DNA from: Anthoceros angustus
Lineage: Eukaryota; Streptophyta; Anthocerotopsida; Anthocerotales; Anthocerotaceae
DNA: 64,000 nucleotides
Direction of reading: 5' to 3'
Assembly: GCA_010909165.1 (NCBI GenBank)
Contig: MU008179.1
Coordinates: forward strand, 372,001 to 436,000
In this document: positions 35,024-48,353 of the stretch, piece by piece
How positions within the stretch are numbered: the first letter of the stretch is position 1
Layout of the letters: each line of letters opens with the position of its first letter
Made by a program: the position numbers and the translations under genes
Notes under the pieces: generated by a model
The model's database searches: none
Seen by the model: the letters and a program-made list of their open reading frames with translations, nothing else
What the model was told of the DNA's origin: nothing

Positions 35024-38000
35024 TGTGGAGTGTGGATTCGTGTCCGGGGACACCGTGAGGTCCACATTCACCCTCAATGTCGTTGTAGGCTTAGGATTCG
35101 CTCCCAAGGGAATGGTTTGTGCCAAGAGGCGCTAACTTCTATCGCTCGACCTTCACCTAAGTCAAGACTTACTGCTACTCCCCCTTACCTATCTACTCAA
35201 CCACTACTACCCCGGTCTAGCCACCACTCTTATTCCACGATCTCATTCCGCAAATCTCTCATTCCACGACCGCGGTGTTCTCACGGTAGTTGCTTACCGA
35301 GGTGGGTCCCACACCAAACCCTAGCGACTTATTTCCGGCCGCGCGGATCCACGGCGTCCACTGCGGATCCGGCTTTGTGCACTCCACACTTCACACACCG
35401 ATTCCTAGGGACCTAAATTCCACAAATCCTCACGCTCCACACACACACACAAGGCGCCACACTCACACATTTTACAGACTGTTTTGCACGCTTCCACCAG
35501 CGGTTTGGTTTCTTTTGGATTCACACAATTCTCCACCTTCTCTCAATTAGTTCCCTTCTCAACCCTCTCACACCTCGCATCGCGTCTGATGTTTAGTCAC
35601 TCCTTCACCCAATCTTCTCCTCTCTCTCTCTCCCTCAATTCGCCCGAGCTTCCAACCATCCACTCAACACTCTCGCAATTGAACACAACTAGCGGACAAG
35701 TGTGAAGGAAAAAGAACCCCAGGCGTCACGGCGCGCGAGCAAGCTCCGGACCGCCCCGCCAATCCCTTGGTTTCCTCCTCCTTTGTCGGCAAGATTGCTT
35801 ATCACCCCTCCTCCCCAGTGGAGCAAGCTCTCGACCACCCCTAGGGCGTCGCGCACCACCTCATCGGACGTCTCCAACCAGCCACAGGCGTGGGGATCTC
35901 AACCGAGTTGCTCGGCGTGAGGGACCTAATTCGCCCCTCTTATACATTTGGGGCACCTGCCCCGGATTTTAGGTCCTAAGATGGCTATCACGAAGGCGCG
36001 CCCACAATTCGGGCGATCCTAGGTCGATCGACATCCTAACCAAATTATCTTTAGGTTGCTACCACCTCACTCGCTGTCTGCGCCCTACCTCGACTCGTCA
36101 GCCTCGTCCTCCATTCTGCCGCCACGAGCTCTCCCGCCGCTGGTCGGACGGGTTCTCCCACACTACTTCCACCTCACTGCTGGGCGTCATTTGAGGTGTA
36201 CCACCTGGGCTTCCGCATCTTCCGGCCGCCTATTCGAGGATTATTCGGCTCCTCGTCCACCCAAGCTGGACCTCCTCCTCGCTCAACTCCTCCAAAGTCG
36301 CCTCCGCATAATAGGAGCCAACCCCCCCAGCGCGGTGGTAGAAGTATGCACTTGGTCCTCACTTGCGAGGTAGGCCACATCCCTCCTATTTCCACACGCA
36401 CATGGGCGGTGAGGTTAAGCCGCGTTCTCCATTCACATATAGACCGAGCACATAAGTTTCCTCATCCATGTGCCGTAATATAATAGGACCCTGCTGCGGT
36501 GAGGTGCTTACCCCTCCTCCGTAGGCTACACAGTTGCTGGTGTCCTCGCGAGGCGCCACGTCGCCTCACTCGCCCCCCCTGCACCGGGGTTGGTTGCGCC
36601 AATGTCGGTGCGGTTTTACTACGCGGTAGTGGACTCCACGGCCGTCGTTCGTTCGACAACCGGTAGGTGAGGTTTCGGCTACCTCGGTTCTTTGCTTCCT
36701 TCTCGGTAGGCCCTTCCGCTACTCGATCGTGGTCCTGCTACCCCGCTTCCCTTCCCTTTGTCTTTTGGCCCGTACGTGCCTCATCCGCTCCGCTTATATC
36801 GCTCGCTAGCTTATGGGCCTTTTCCCGAGGCCGCTTCACGCTCTGGGCTCGCAACAACTCCCCTGCATCTCTGGTTCGTCTCGTGGGCATCCTTAATTTG
36901 AGCCATGAGTGCTTCCTGCTGGCTCGTCATGGCTTGCAACTTCTCACAGGCCTGCACAAATCTTCTTGAATCTTGGCCCTTATTTCCTCTAGGTTCCGCT
37001 TGTCTTCCTCCGGTTGCTTGCTTGGCCTCCTCCGTCAAACTGGCCTTCACCACTTCCTCCGTCGCGCACCGAGCCGGTGAGAGCTAAAGCCGCTTGATCC
37101 AACAAATGCTTGGGCGGATCATCGGCGTGGTCGGCTCACTGCAAGTCCACTTGTTGTGGCGGCCCCAGACGCCATCCCTCTGTCGAGAACTTTCCTCCCA
37201 GAGTGCGCACCCTCACCAATTCGGTTGCATCCACCTCTGTTGCGGTGGAGTCCCTTGAAAATCTCTTCCCATCTTTGAGGAGGGTCCGCCTCGAGGTCGA
37301 CCCTAAACCCTCCGGAGTTGATTCATCATCGCATCCAGTCGGCAAAATTGTCCTCGGATCGCGCCTCCTCTTCACCTCCAAGCTGCGTTTGGCTTTCATT
37401 TCTGTAGCGGCCTTTTTCGACACAGTGGTAGCGCATCCCTTCACCTTTTTGATGCCGCCTTCACCCCGGTCTTCCTCCTTTTCTTTGGTGGGAATTTCCT
37501 TCTCCTCCTCCAGCTGTCGCCACTCCCGGCTATCCGATTTTTCCTCCTTGGGCTCCTCCGCCTTCCATTTCACCTCCCTAGCGGCTTCCACATGTGGAGG
37601 AGGCTACAATCTCCACCTCACGGGGCATTAGCGTAAACATAAAGATGGACGAAATGGTGAGATTAGAGAGGCCGAGGCGGAGAAATCAAGTTCAACCTCT
37701 CTTCACACAACTTGTCGAATTCGCTAATCGATCTTCGCCCCTTGACCACTTCATGAAGGAAGCGGCGGCAAGTGGTCGGACAAATAATCCACTTCTTGTC
37801 TGCGAGAAACGCATGGCGGACCCATCAAGCTGCTGCCAAATCCCTCGTCAACCCGGCCGTTGGGTTAGTCGCTTTAACCGGGCGGCTGCTTCTTGCCGTG
37901 CTTCTTTTCTGGGCGGCTCCATCACCAACCCGCCTCCTCCTTGCTTCGCCCGCCACCCTTCTAACCAACTCCGGTCCCAATCCTGCGGCCGCTCTAAATC

Positions 38001-38831
38001 CCGCTTTGGTTGTCCGTGTGCGCGCACTCCGCACGTCCAGTTCATGTAATTCCACCGCTCTTCCATGAAACCCGGCTTGACTCCTTCACGACTCCCAGCT
38101 CGAACTTTCCAATGATCCATGTTCGGCCATTGGGCAAGCACAATTCGGTGGTGACCTTGGCGCCATCCTCTCACGGTCTTCACGGTCTCGCGCCACAAAC
38201 CGCGCCACCTCGCTGCGAATTTCACGGAGGTCGGTCTCGGGTTCCTACCTCCTCGGCGGGCGCTGTCTGTCGCGCCTTCCTCCTCTGCGTCGCGCCTCGC
38301 GATGTCGGACGGGGTTGAGCTCCTTCCCGTCGTTGCGCCTCGCGCCTCCTGTGATCACGGTGCCCCGGACCGGCTCCTCGACCGTCGCGCTTGTGTCGCG
38401 CTCCGCCGCTCGCTCCGTCCGGCCGCCGTTGCGCTCCGTTGTTTGAGCGGGATTGTCATTTCCTAGGGTTAAGTTTCCCGGTTCCCCTACTCTGTTCGAC
38501 CTCGACCGCTTCCACATCCCAATCCACAACCCCACACTCATTCGGCTACCCGCTTGACCCCAACTTATAGACTCTAATTATTCCAAACCCCCTATCTCAC
38601 ATATATAGACTTTTTAGGAACATTCCGAGTCCATGGGCCAAGGAACACCAAATTCCGGACCATTTATTTTCTAACCTAGGCAATAAAACAAAAGAACTCC
38701 ATAGGCCAAGGACATTTTACTATGAATATCCCCAACTACCGTCAATCGACTTATTTTCACACCACTTCGGTAAAAAACAAAAATTCACTTGAGGCACATT
38801 TTAGAGGGGTTTCGAGACTAGATCGTTTACA
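35024..38831 (-). repeat. Gypsy-1 5' LTR (3.8 kb)
   Basis: Transcription would run leftward. TATA-type sequences on the minus strand (CTATATATGTGAG near 38605, TCTATAAGTTGG near 38575) lie about 230-260 bases inside the LTR start and are candidate promoters. A sense-strand, coding-like charged sequence fills much of about 38550-37130. Confidence 0.85.
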
Positions 38832-40577
38832 ACACTTGACCCTCGCTAAAATTGCGTTGAACAAACTGCACATGACCTTTTTGCGCCGGCACAAGGTGCA
38901 TCATCCCGCTCCGGCAGCCCAGCGGAGGGCCGGTCCCTCAACGTCGCCAATCCACACGGGAGCGTCGGGCTCCCGTTCGTTGGTCACCTGAGCCCCCCGT
39001 ATCTAGATCCCGTATACGTACACGGGCACTTACAGATATTTTGGCAGATACCAATGCTGGAAATTTGCCCGATAATGCAACTCCTGCTGAAGACAATATG
39101 GTTGATAATTCCATTAATGCTGATTTTTCTGCTTTTACTAATTCCACTTCAAATGATCCCAGGGCCCTCCTTGCACATGCTCTACTCACGGTTCATGGTG
39201 AACCGGCTACATATCGTGAGGCATTGGATGGACCCAATGGTGTTGAGTGGAAAGCTGCAATAGAAAGTGAGTATGATTCTTTGCTTAAAAATCATACATG
39301 GGATTTAGTACCACTTCTTCCTGGTCGTAAACCCATCCTTTGCAAATGGGTCTTTAAAACTAAATTAAATGCTGATGGTTCTATTGAACGCTATAAAGCT
39401 AGACTTGTTGCTAGGGCTATAGTCGGTCGGCATCGATTATCAAGAGACTTTTTCGCGAGTGGTCAAGACCCAATCACTACGGGTTCTTTTAGCCTTAGCT
39501 GCCGAATTGAATTTAGAGATCCATCAGATGGATGTTTGCACCGCGTTCTTATATGGAGAATTAGAGGAAGAAACTTACATGAGGCAGCCCGAGGGCTATG
39601 AAGATGCTAATGCGGAGTTAGTTTGTAAGCTGCTTAAGTGCCTCTATGGCTTAAAACAGAGCGCTAATAAATGGTTTTATAAATGTGATGGTCTTCTTAA
39701 GTTTATTGGTTTTATTCAAAGCCATGCTGATAGTAATGTTTATTACCTTGCGGACGGCTCTAATTTTATCATTTTAGCATTATATGTTGACGACATATGT
39801 ATGTTTGGCACTAGTATGCAAATGATTAACTTCGTGAAGGATATGTTAAGGGCCGAATTTGATATGAAGGATATTGGAGTTCTTGATGGTGCCTGGATTC
39901 AAATTCTTCGTGATCGCCCTAATGGCCGCATTTTTATGCATCAACAAAAGTATGTAAGGAAATTCTTACCGCTTTAATATGCAATCGCTCGTATCTCGAC
40001 TCGAGTTGGTGACCGGTTATCTTGAGGATTGCCCACAATCTATCTGAGCGTGAGGACATGCTTTCTATTCCTTATCTTTGCTTGTGTGGATGTCTCCTCT
40101 CTCAGCTCGGACTTGGCGGATATTATGTATGATGTTAGTACTCAATACCTTGAGTCAGGCGAAACATTGGGTAGGCTGAAGAGGATCACGAGGTATGTGG
40201 TGGTACTTGACGCGGCATCACGCTATAGTTCCACAGTGCAAATAATTTGAGCTAAGTGGATTTGTGGATGGGATTAGACTCAGGAGCCGATCTGGCGGAA
40301 AAGCATTTCGCGTGTTGCTAAGTTGGCGCCTCCGTGGTGGCGATGTAAAAACAAACAAGTCTTGCCTTAAGCTCTCTGAGGCGGAATATAAAGCTCTTCT
40401 AGCAAGTAAAGAGGTGAGTGGGGCGCTCGCTCTTAAGTGATATTAAATGGCCCCAACTTGACCTACCACCTTGGTGTGATAATATGTATTTCTTCGCATT
40501 AGTTGCTAACCCTCGTTATCATACTCGTACAAAGCATATTGAGTTATATCATCGGCTATTCGTGATGTTACTTCACG
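38832..40577 (+). pseudogene. Copia-1 RT-RNase H, copy R1
   Basis: Resumption of Copia-1 after Gypsy-1. It reads a linker, then the RT start GPNGVEWKAAIESEYDSLL, CKWVFKTKLNADGSIERYKA, QMDVCTAFLYGELEEETYM, LKCLYGLKQSANKWFYKC and the catalytic YVDD (39782-39793). RNase H pieces follow (TRTKHIELYH near 40530). A frame loss lies at about 39415-39450 and more follow after 39900, so it is a pseudogene. Confidence 0.85.
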
Positions 40578-40990
40578 AGGAGTGGTGGTAATTCTTGTGG
40601 GCTATGGACTTCCCTTGGGGTTAGAAATAAGTGGGGTTTTGTTTTTCGTAGGTTCGAATAGTAAAATAAGGCGGAAAGGAGGAATAAGCACGGATGGTGC
40701 TCGGATGAGCTCGGAGTATACTCGGACTCGGGAGTGGTGGTAATTCTTGTGGGCTATGGACTTCCCTTGGGGTTAGAAATAAGTGGGGTTTTGTTTTTCG
40801 TAGGTTCGAATAGTAAAATAAGGCGGAAAGGAGGAATAAGCACGGATGGTGCTCGGGGTGAGCTCGGAGTATACTCGGACTCCGGGAAGTGGGTGGACCC
40901 CGGTACCACTGAAACCGGAGCTTGGGCTTGCAGAGCAGGATAAGTCGGACCCCACTCGGTCAAAAGCAGGATACGTCTTGAGGAAGTAAT
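40578..40990 (+). repeat. Local duplication and start of insertion X
   Basis: A 153-bp segment starting GGAGTGGTGGTAATTC is duplicated (about 40578 and 40731). The stretch 40690-40990 is identical to 45413-45713, including the duplication junction. This sequence does not continue the Copia RNase H frame and marks the start of the GC-rich insertion X. Confidence 0.75.
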
Positions 40991-42635
40991 TTGGAAGTCG
41001 CAATAGAAAGTGAGTATGATTCTTTGCTTAAAATCATACATGGGATTTAGTACCACTTCCTCACGGTCGTAAACCCATCCTTTGCAAATGGGTCTTTAAA
41101 ACTAAATTAAATGCGATGGTTCTATTGACGCTATAAAGCTAGACTTGTTGCTAAGGGCTATAGTCGTGGCATCGATTATCAAGAGACTTTTTCGCCAAAG
41201 GTCAAGACCCAATCACTACGGGTTCTTTTAGCCTTAGCTGTGAATTGAATTTAGAGATCCATCGGATGGATGTTTGCACCGCGTTCTTATATGGAGAATT
41301 AGAGGAAGAAATTTACATGAGGCAGGGCTATGAAGCTGCTAATGCGGAGTTAGTTTGTAAGCTGCTGAAGTGCCTCTATGGTTTAAAACAGGGTGGTAAT
41401 AAATGGTTTTATAAGTGTGATGGTCGTCTTAAGTTTATTGGCTTTATTCAAAGCCACGCTGATAGTAATGTTTATTATCTTGCGGACGGCTCTAACTTTA
41501 TTATTTTAGCATTATATATTGACTACATATGTATGTTTGACACTAGTTTGCAATTGATTACCTGTGTGAAAGATATGTTGAGGGCCGAATTTGATATGAA
41601 GGATATTGGAGTTCTTCGATGGTGTCTTGGAATTCAAATTCTTCGTGATCGCCCTAATGGCCGAATTTTTATGCATCAACAGAAGTATGTAAGGGAAATT
41701 CTTACCCGCTTTAATATGCAATCGTACCGTATCGACTCGAGCGATTGGTATTCGGTTATCTTCGAGGATTGCCCACAATCTCTTTGCGAGCGTGAGGACA
41801 TGCTTTCTATTCCTTATATGCTTGTGTGGATGTCTCCTCTATCCTAAGGACTTGGCGGATATTATGTATGTATTATGGCTCAATACCTTGATCCGGCAGA
41901 AACATTGGGTAGCTATGAAGAGGATCACGAGGTATGTGAGTGGTACTTGACGGGCATACACTATAGTTCCACAGTCGCAAATAATTTGAGCTAAGTGGTT
42001 TTGTGGATGCCGATTGGGCCTCGACCGTCGTGGAAAAGCATTTCGCGTGTTGCTTTGTTAGCCTCCGTGGTGGCGATGTAAGAAGAAAACAAGTCTTGCC
42101 TTAAGCTCTCTGAGGCGGAATATAAAGCTCTTACGAGCAAGTAAAGAGGTCGAGTGGGAGCGCTCGCTCTTAAGTGATATTAAATGGCCCCAACTTGACC
42201 TACCTTGGTGTGATAATATGTCGGCTATCGCATTAGTTGCTAACCCTCGTTATCATACTCGTACAAAGCATATTGAGTTATATCATCATTATATTCGTGA
42301 TGTTACTTCACGAGGAGTGGTGGTGGTTACTGTGGGCTATGGACTTCCCTTGGGGGTTAGGAAATAAGTGGGGTTTTGTTTTTTTCGTAGGTTCGAATAG
42401 TAAAATAAGGCGGAAAGGGAGGAATAAGCACGGATGGTGCTCGGGGTGAGCTCGGAGTATACTCGGACTCCGGGAAGTGGGTGGACCCCGGTACCACTAT
42501 GGCGAGCTCCGGACTCGCTTGCAGAGTAGCAGGATAAGTCCGGACTCACGAGGTCAAAAGCAGGATAATCGTCGGAAGTAATTTGGAAGTCGTGAGACGG
42601 ACTAAGCGGGCGCCACGTGGGCGCTGAGTGGAAAG
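40991..42635 (+). pseudogene. Copia-1 RT-RNase H, copy R2
   Basis: Second RT copy (RMDVCTAFLYGELEEEIYM, LRWCLGIQILRDRPNGRIF). The catalytic YVDD has become YIDY (41513-41524), which removes a metal-binding Asp. It carries its own piece of insertion X at the 3' end (about 42320-42630). Confidence 0.82.
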
Positions 42636-44323
42636 TCAATAATAAGTGAGTATGATTCTTTGCTTAAAATCATACATGGGATTTAGTACCACTTCCTCAC
42701 TGGTAAACCCATCCTTTGCAAATGGGTCTTTAAAACTAAATTAAATGCGATGGTTCTATTGAACGCTATAAAGCTAGACTTGTTGCTAAGGGCTATAGTC
42801 GGTCGGCATCGATTATCAAGAGACTTTTTCGCCAGTGGTCAAGACCCAATCACTACGGGTTCTTTTAGCCTTAATTGAATTTAGAGATCCATCAGATGGA
42901 TGTTTGCACCGCGTTCTTATATGGAGAACCAGAGGAGGAAATTTATATGAGGCAGCCCGAGGGCTATGAAGATGCTAATGCGGAGTTAGTTTGTAAGCTG
43001 CTTAAGTGCCTCTATGGCTTAAAACAGAGCGCTAATAAATGGTTTTATAAATGTGATGGTCTTCTTAAGTTTATTGGTTTTATTCAAAGCCATCTTGATA
43101 GTAATGTTTATTACCTTGGACGACTCTAACTTTATCATTTTAGCATTATATGTTGACGACATATGTATGTTTGGCACTAGTATGCAAATGATTAACTCCA
43201 TGAAGAAGGATATGTTAAGGGCGAATTTGATATGAAGGATATTGAGTTCTTCGATGGTGCCTCGAATTCAAATTCTTCGTGATCGCCCTAATGACCGCAT
43301 TTTTATGCATCAACAAAAGTATGTAAGGAAATTCTTACCGCTTTAATATGCAATCGCTCGGCCGTATCGACTCGAGGCGGTTGGTATTCGGTTATCTTGA
43401 TTGCCCACAATCTAGCGTGAGGACATGCTTTCTATTCCTTATCTTTGCTTGTGTGGATGTCTCCTCTATCTGGCTAATCGACTCGGCGGATATTATGTAT
43501 GATGTTATGCTCAATACCTTGATCCGGCGAAACATTGGGTAGCTATGAAGAGGATCCCGAGGTATGTGAGTGGTACTTGATGGCATCTGCTATAGTTCCA
43601 CAGTCGCAAACAATTTGAGCTAAGTGGTTTTGTGGATGCCGATTGGGCCTCGACACGATGCGGAAAAGCATTTCGCGTGTTGCTTTGTTAGCCGCTCCGT
43701 GGTGGCGATGTAAGAAGAAAACAAGTCTTGCCTTAAGCTCTCTGAGAATATAAAGCTCTTACAAGCAAGTAAAGAGAGTGGGAGCGCTCGCTCTTAAGTG
43801 ATATTAAATGGCCCCAACTTGACCTACCTTGGTGTGATAATATGTCGGCTATCGCATTAGTTGCTAACCCTCGTTATCATACTCGTACAAAGCATATTGA
43901 GTTATATCATCATTATATTCGTGATGTTACTTCACGAGGAGTGGTGGTAATTCTTGTGGGCTATGGACTTGTAGATTAGAAATAAGTGGGGTTTTGTTTT
44001 TCGTGAGTTCGAATAGTAAAATAAGGCGGAAAGGAGGAATAAGCACGGATGGTGCTCGGATGAGCTCGGAGTATACTCGGACTCAGGTGGAGTAACGGAC
44101 CGGTACCACTATGGCGAGCTTCGGACTCATGCAAGGGGTAGCAGGATAAGTCCGGACCCCACTCAAGGTCAAAAGCAGGATAAATCTGATAATTTGGAAG
44201 TCGTGAGGACAGACTAAGCGGGCGCCACGTGGGCCAGGCACAGTGGAGGTCGGGCATGCACGGAGCCGGGCCGTAGCCATAGAGCGTTATAGCGGTGTGG
44301 CCCAGCGGCTGTGGGCGGCGGCA
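42636..44323 (+). pseudogene. Copia-1 RT-RNase H, copy R3
   Basis: Third RT copy. The junction with R2 lies in TGAGTGGAA, common to both parents. YVDD is kept (about 43150), but frames change near 43110 and 43220. The last part is X sequence ending in GGCGGCAGCCCG. Confidence 0.82.
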
Positions 44324-45339
44324 GCCCGAGGGCTATGAAGATGCAAATGCGGAGTTAGTTTGTAAGCTGCTTAAGTGCCTCTATGGCTTAAAACAGGCGC
44401 TAATAAATGGTTTTATAAATGTGATGGTCTTCTTAAGTTTATTGGTTTTATTCAAAGCCATCTTGATAGTAATGTTTATTACCTTGGACGACTCTAACTT
44501 TATCATTTTAGCATTATATGTTGACGACATATGTATGTTTGGCACTAGTATGCAAATGATTAACTCCATGAAGAAGGATATGTTAAGGGCGAATTTGATA
44601 TGAAGGATATTGAGTTCTTCGATGGTGCCTCGAATTCAAATTCTTCGTGATCGCCCTAATGACCGCATTTTTATGCATCAACAAAAGTATGTAAGGAAAT
44701 TCTTACCGCTTTAATATGCAATCGCTCGGCCGTATCGACTCGAGGCGGTTGGTATTCGGTTATCTTGATTGCCCACAATCTAGCGTGAGGACATGCTTTC
44801 TATTCCTTATCTTTGCTTGTGTGGATGTCTCCTCTATCTGGCTAATCGACTCGGCGGATATTATGTATGATGTTATGCTCAATACCTTGATCCGGCGAAA
44901 CATTGGGTAGCTATGAAGAGGATCCCGAGGTATGTGAGTGGTACTTGATGGCATCTGCTATAGTTCCACAGTCGCAAACAATTTGAGCTAAGTGGTTTTG
45001 TGGATGCCGATTGGGCCTCGACACGATGCGGAAAAGCATTTCGCGTGTTGCTTTGTTAGCCGCTCCGTGGTGGCGATGTAAGAAGAAAACAAGTCTTGCC
45101 TTAAGCTCTCTGAGAATATAAAGCTCTTACAAGCAAGTAAAGAGAGTGGGAGCGCTCGCTCTTAAGTGATATTAAATGGCCCCAACTTGACCTACCTTGG
45201 TGTGATAATATGTCGGCTATCGCATTAGTTGCTAACCCTCGTTATCATACTCGTACAAAGCATATTGAGTTATATCATCATTATATTCGTGATGTTACTT
45301 CACGAGGAGTGGTGGTAATTCTTGTGGGCTATGGACTTG
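44324..45339 (+). pseudogene. Copia-1 RT-RNase H, partial copy R4
   Basis: Starts inside RT at GGGCTATGAAGATGC, joined to X sequence through the shared GGCAGCCCG. From about 44404 to 45420 it appears identical to 43036-44052 (offset 1368), so R3 and R4 are very recent copies or an assembly duplication. Confidence 0.82.
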
Positions 45340-47659
45340 TAGATTAGAAATAAGTGGGGTTTTGTTTTTCGTGAGTTCGAATAGTAAAATAAGGCGGAAA
45401 GGAGGAATAAGCACGGATGGTGCTCGGATGAGCTCGGAGTATACTCGGACTCGGGAGTGGTGGTAATTCTTGTGGGCTATGGACTTCCCTTGGGGTTAGA
45501 AATAAGTGGGGTTTTGTTTTTCGTAGGTTCGAATAGTAAAATAAGGCGGAAAGGAGGAATAAGCACGGATGGTGCTCGGGGTGAGCTCGGAGTATACTCG
45601 GACTCCGGGAAGTGGGTGGACCCCGGTACCACTGAAACCGGAGCTTGGGCTTGCAGAGCAGGATAAGTCGGACCCCACTCGGTCAAAAGCAGGATACGTC
45701 TTGAGGAAGTAATTTGGAAGTCGAGTCGTGAGACGGACTAAGCGGGCGCCACGTGGGCGCTGAGTGGAAGTCGAGTCGTGAGGACAGACTAAGCGGGCGC
45801 CACGTGGGCCAGGCACAGTGGAGGTCGGGCATGCACGGAGCCGGGCCGTAGCCATAGAGCGTTATAGCGGTGTGGCCCAGCGGCTGTGGGCGGCGGCAGC
45901 CCGTCGCCACAGCGGCGGTAGGCTATGCGGCGGCGCGTCGAGTAAGCCATGCGGACCTCGGCGATTCTGGATAGGGAAGAGGCACCTTCCAGCGTGTTAC
46001 CCATGGTGGCGAGGAGGTCATTTCCTGTCACGACCTTGAGACAATTCGCGATCTCTTGCGCTCCGCCGGCTCCTCTGGCGCTATCTCTTTGAGCTCAGCA
46101 TCTTGGCGTGCGGCTCGTTGAGGTTGGAGGCGGGAGGATTAGTCGAAGAGTGGCATAGCGCGTCGGCGGTCTCGGCCAGCAGCTCTGACGAAGAGGAGAG
46201 AAGAAGCGATGGCACCCAAAAGGCTGAGTGCAGGAGCCATGGAACACATTGTGGCCGGCGCTATCTCCGGACTTTGGGCCATGGGCTGGAGGCGGAGGAT
46301 TAGTCGAAGAGTGGCATAGGCGTGTTCCAGTGCGTTTGTGATGTCACTCTGGTCAGAGTTCGCCGGAAGATGTTGGCTGGCCAATAAGGAGGTTGATCAG
46401 AAGAACTAGAGGATCTCAGGCGATGGACCTTGGAGGTCTGAGGCTTCTACCCGAAGGGGATGGGGCGTGGTCCCAGCCCCTCAAGGCGGGGAAGATAGAG
46501 GCGGCAAAGGCGGCCATGCTTTGACGAAGGGCAGCGGACAGCGGCGGTAGTTGATATCGGACTGCTTTGGGCCGGTGAGTTCGGATCATTGTCCATGGAA
46601 CTTGCTCACCAAGGTGGATCACCTTGGTGATAATTCGGTGTTCTGCATGCGTTGCTGGAGGCGGGCAAGAAGGCGGGCAGGAAGGATCATCACCTGGTTG
46701 TTGAGGCCAGGCCCAGGCGAGAAGCCCTCGTCCGGACTATCCCCATGCGATCCATGTATGGGGACATTCGACTCTGACGAAGGATGGGGAGGTAGGCGGG
46801 CGCTCGGGAAGGGTTGGCGGCCTACCGAGCGAGGCGGGCAAGGCGCTGAGGGGCCCAGCCCCCTAGGGCCAAGCAGGTCGGGAGGAGGACGATCGAAGGG
46901 ATACCGACTCCATACGTCGTGCGGACCCCTCACCACCCGGGGAAGTGTGGGAAGATATCCCGCTTCCTCCTCTTGGTGCCGCACGAGCAACCCGGTCGAT
47001 GGGGAGGCGGGCTGGCCGCACCCGGCCACGGCCACGACGGCGAGCCGAACTCGCCGGGCACGAGGCGGAAGCGGTGCCATCCGCTAACGCGGCACCCCAG
47101 GCGGTGCAGCCGCCCCTTGCAGGTGCAAGGTGAAGTGAGCGAGAAGCGAAGGGCGCGCCAAGAGGCGAGGTCAGCGGCCAGCGATCACCCCTCCAGCCAC
47201 CGGGAGGCAAGGGGTCAGCTCGAACCCCCTACCCCTCAGGAGCCCCAGGCGAAGGCGAATAAGAAGTGCCAAGAGGGCAAGGAGGTGACTCGGACCTCGG
47301 CAATCGGGACCTAAGGGGCTGATTAGGTCCGGAGAACCCAGTCAGGACTTACTCGGCTGCGGTGTGGAGGTCCCTGAGGCAAGTGAGATGCACTCCACTA
47401 CGGACTTTTGGGGTCTCACCAATGGCCGTGGAAGAGACACGGCGGGTCCTGGCTACATCATGGAGTATGCTTTAAGTCTCTGACCGAGAAGACCCAGAGA
47501 TAGAAGCCACGGAGGCGCATGGTGCTCCTCCAGGGAGGCGGTTGGCGGCCCGAGGCGAGGAGGAAGGCGGCTCGGCCGCATCGAAGAAGAAGCGCGGGGC
47601 CGGGAAATCAGGTCCATTCAGCAGGCAGGACTAAATTCCTTCAATTTGGGTGGCGGTGA
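45340..47659. other. Insertion X, left part (GC-rich)
   Basis: GC-rich sequence interrupting the Copia-1 RNase H region, whose C-terminal part resumes near 59040. No polyprotein motif was recognised and the open frames are low-complexity Arg/Gly/Pro-rich. GGAGGCGGGAGGATTAGTCG at about 46125 recurs in similar form at 46290. It may be part of another LTR element, but I see no convincing terminal repeat. Confidence 0.45.
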
Positions 47660-47922
47660 TGATGAGAATCAATAGCTCTTAGATAGAAAGAAACAATGGA
47701 ATGAATTAATTAATGAGTAAAGTACAAGCCTTTAAATAGGCTGGGTGGTAGGGTAGTTACAACAATATGTTGTTGTAACCATAAGTGGTTGCAACCATAA
47801 GTTGTTGCAACTATAAGTTGTTGTAACAACTAACAACTAACTACCTAAAGCCCTAGCTCTAAATTAATGTTTAAGTAATGAGGCCCTAATGAATAGTGCC
47901 CTAAGCTAGACCTATTTCATCA
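47660..47922 (-). repeat. Copia-2 3' LTR
   Basis: 263 bp; matches 56593-56844 with small indels. It contains repeated TTGTTGTAAC/GTTGCAAC motifs. The tract GAGTGGGAG abuts it at 47923-47931. Confidence 0.9.
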
Positions 47923-48041
47923 CTCCCACTCACTATGAATGTAGGGGTGAATTCTAGCTTCAAAATGAGGTCTAAATCATAGATAGACTCCCACTTAATC
48001 AAAAGTTATAAGCCTAAGAAAAAATGCTAAAGCTTGATGGT

Positions 48042-48110
48042 CAAAGAGTCGAGGGGCTGGTAAGCCAATAATGCAAAATAAATTGCAATAAATAAATAAA
48101 TAAATAAATC
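48042..48110. repeat. Fragment of unit A with (AAAT)n
   Basis: A partial copy of the Copia-2 3' unit (GTCGAGGGGCTGGTAAGCCA) followed by an expanded AAATA run at about 48085-48110, before foreign sequence begins. Confidence 0.7.
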
Positions 48111-48279
48111 GGTAGCGGGCCGAAAATAAAAAGGCTTTAAATGGATAAGCCGATCGGGCTTATCCTATCAACCGACCCGGCCACGATTGGTGGGCCGTAA
48201 GCCGAGTCGTTGCCTTCGCACAGCACACGAGGCGGGGTGTGGGAATGCTCATTGTCGGCTCTCCTCCTCCGCATGCGCT

Positions 48280-48353
<74 letters not shown>

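Larger units (their letters stand above)
24862..38831 (-). mobile_element. Gypsy-1 LTR retrotransposon (about 14 kb)
   Basis: Minus-strand element with two long related LTRs (24862-29051 and 35024-38831). In element orientation each LTR begins TGTAAACGATC and ends CACTCCACA. The primer site TGGCGCCGCTGCCGGGAA follows the 5' LTR (35020-35003) and a purine tract GAGAAGGGAGTA precedes the 3' LTR (29063-29052). Gag, RT, RNase H and integrase remnants occur in the Ty3/Gypsy order, with integrase after RNase H. ACTTG flanks the left end (24857-24861) and occurs two bases beyond the right end (38834-38838), a near target duplication. The reading frames are broken throughout. Confidence 0.85.

Noticed and set aside
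24862-38831. Two independent segmental duplications instead of LTRs
   Set aside because: The primer site and polypurine tract abut the repeat edges exactly, and the interior holds Gypsy gag and pol in the right orientation.
46551-47087. 178-codon plus-strand frame in insertion X
   Set aside because: Gly/Arg/Pro-rich with no motif; GC-rich DNA gives such frames by chance.
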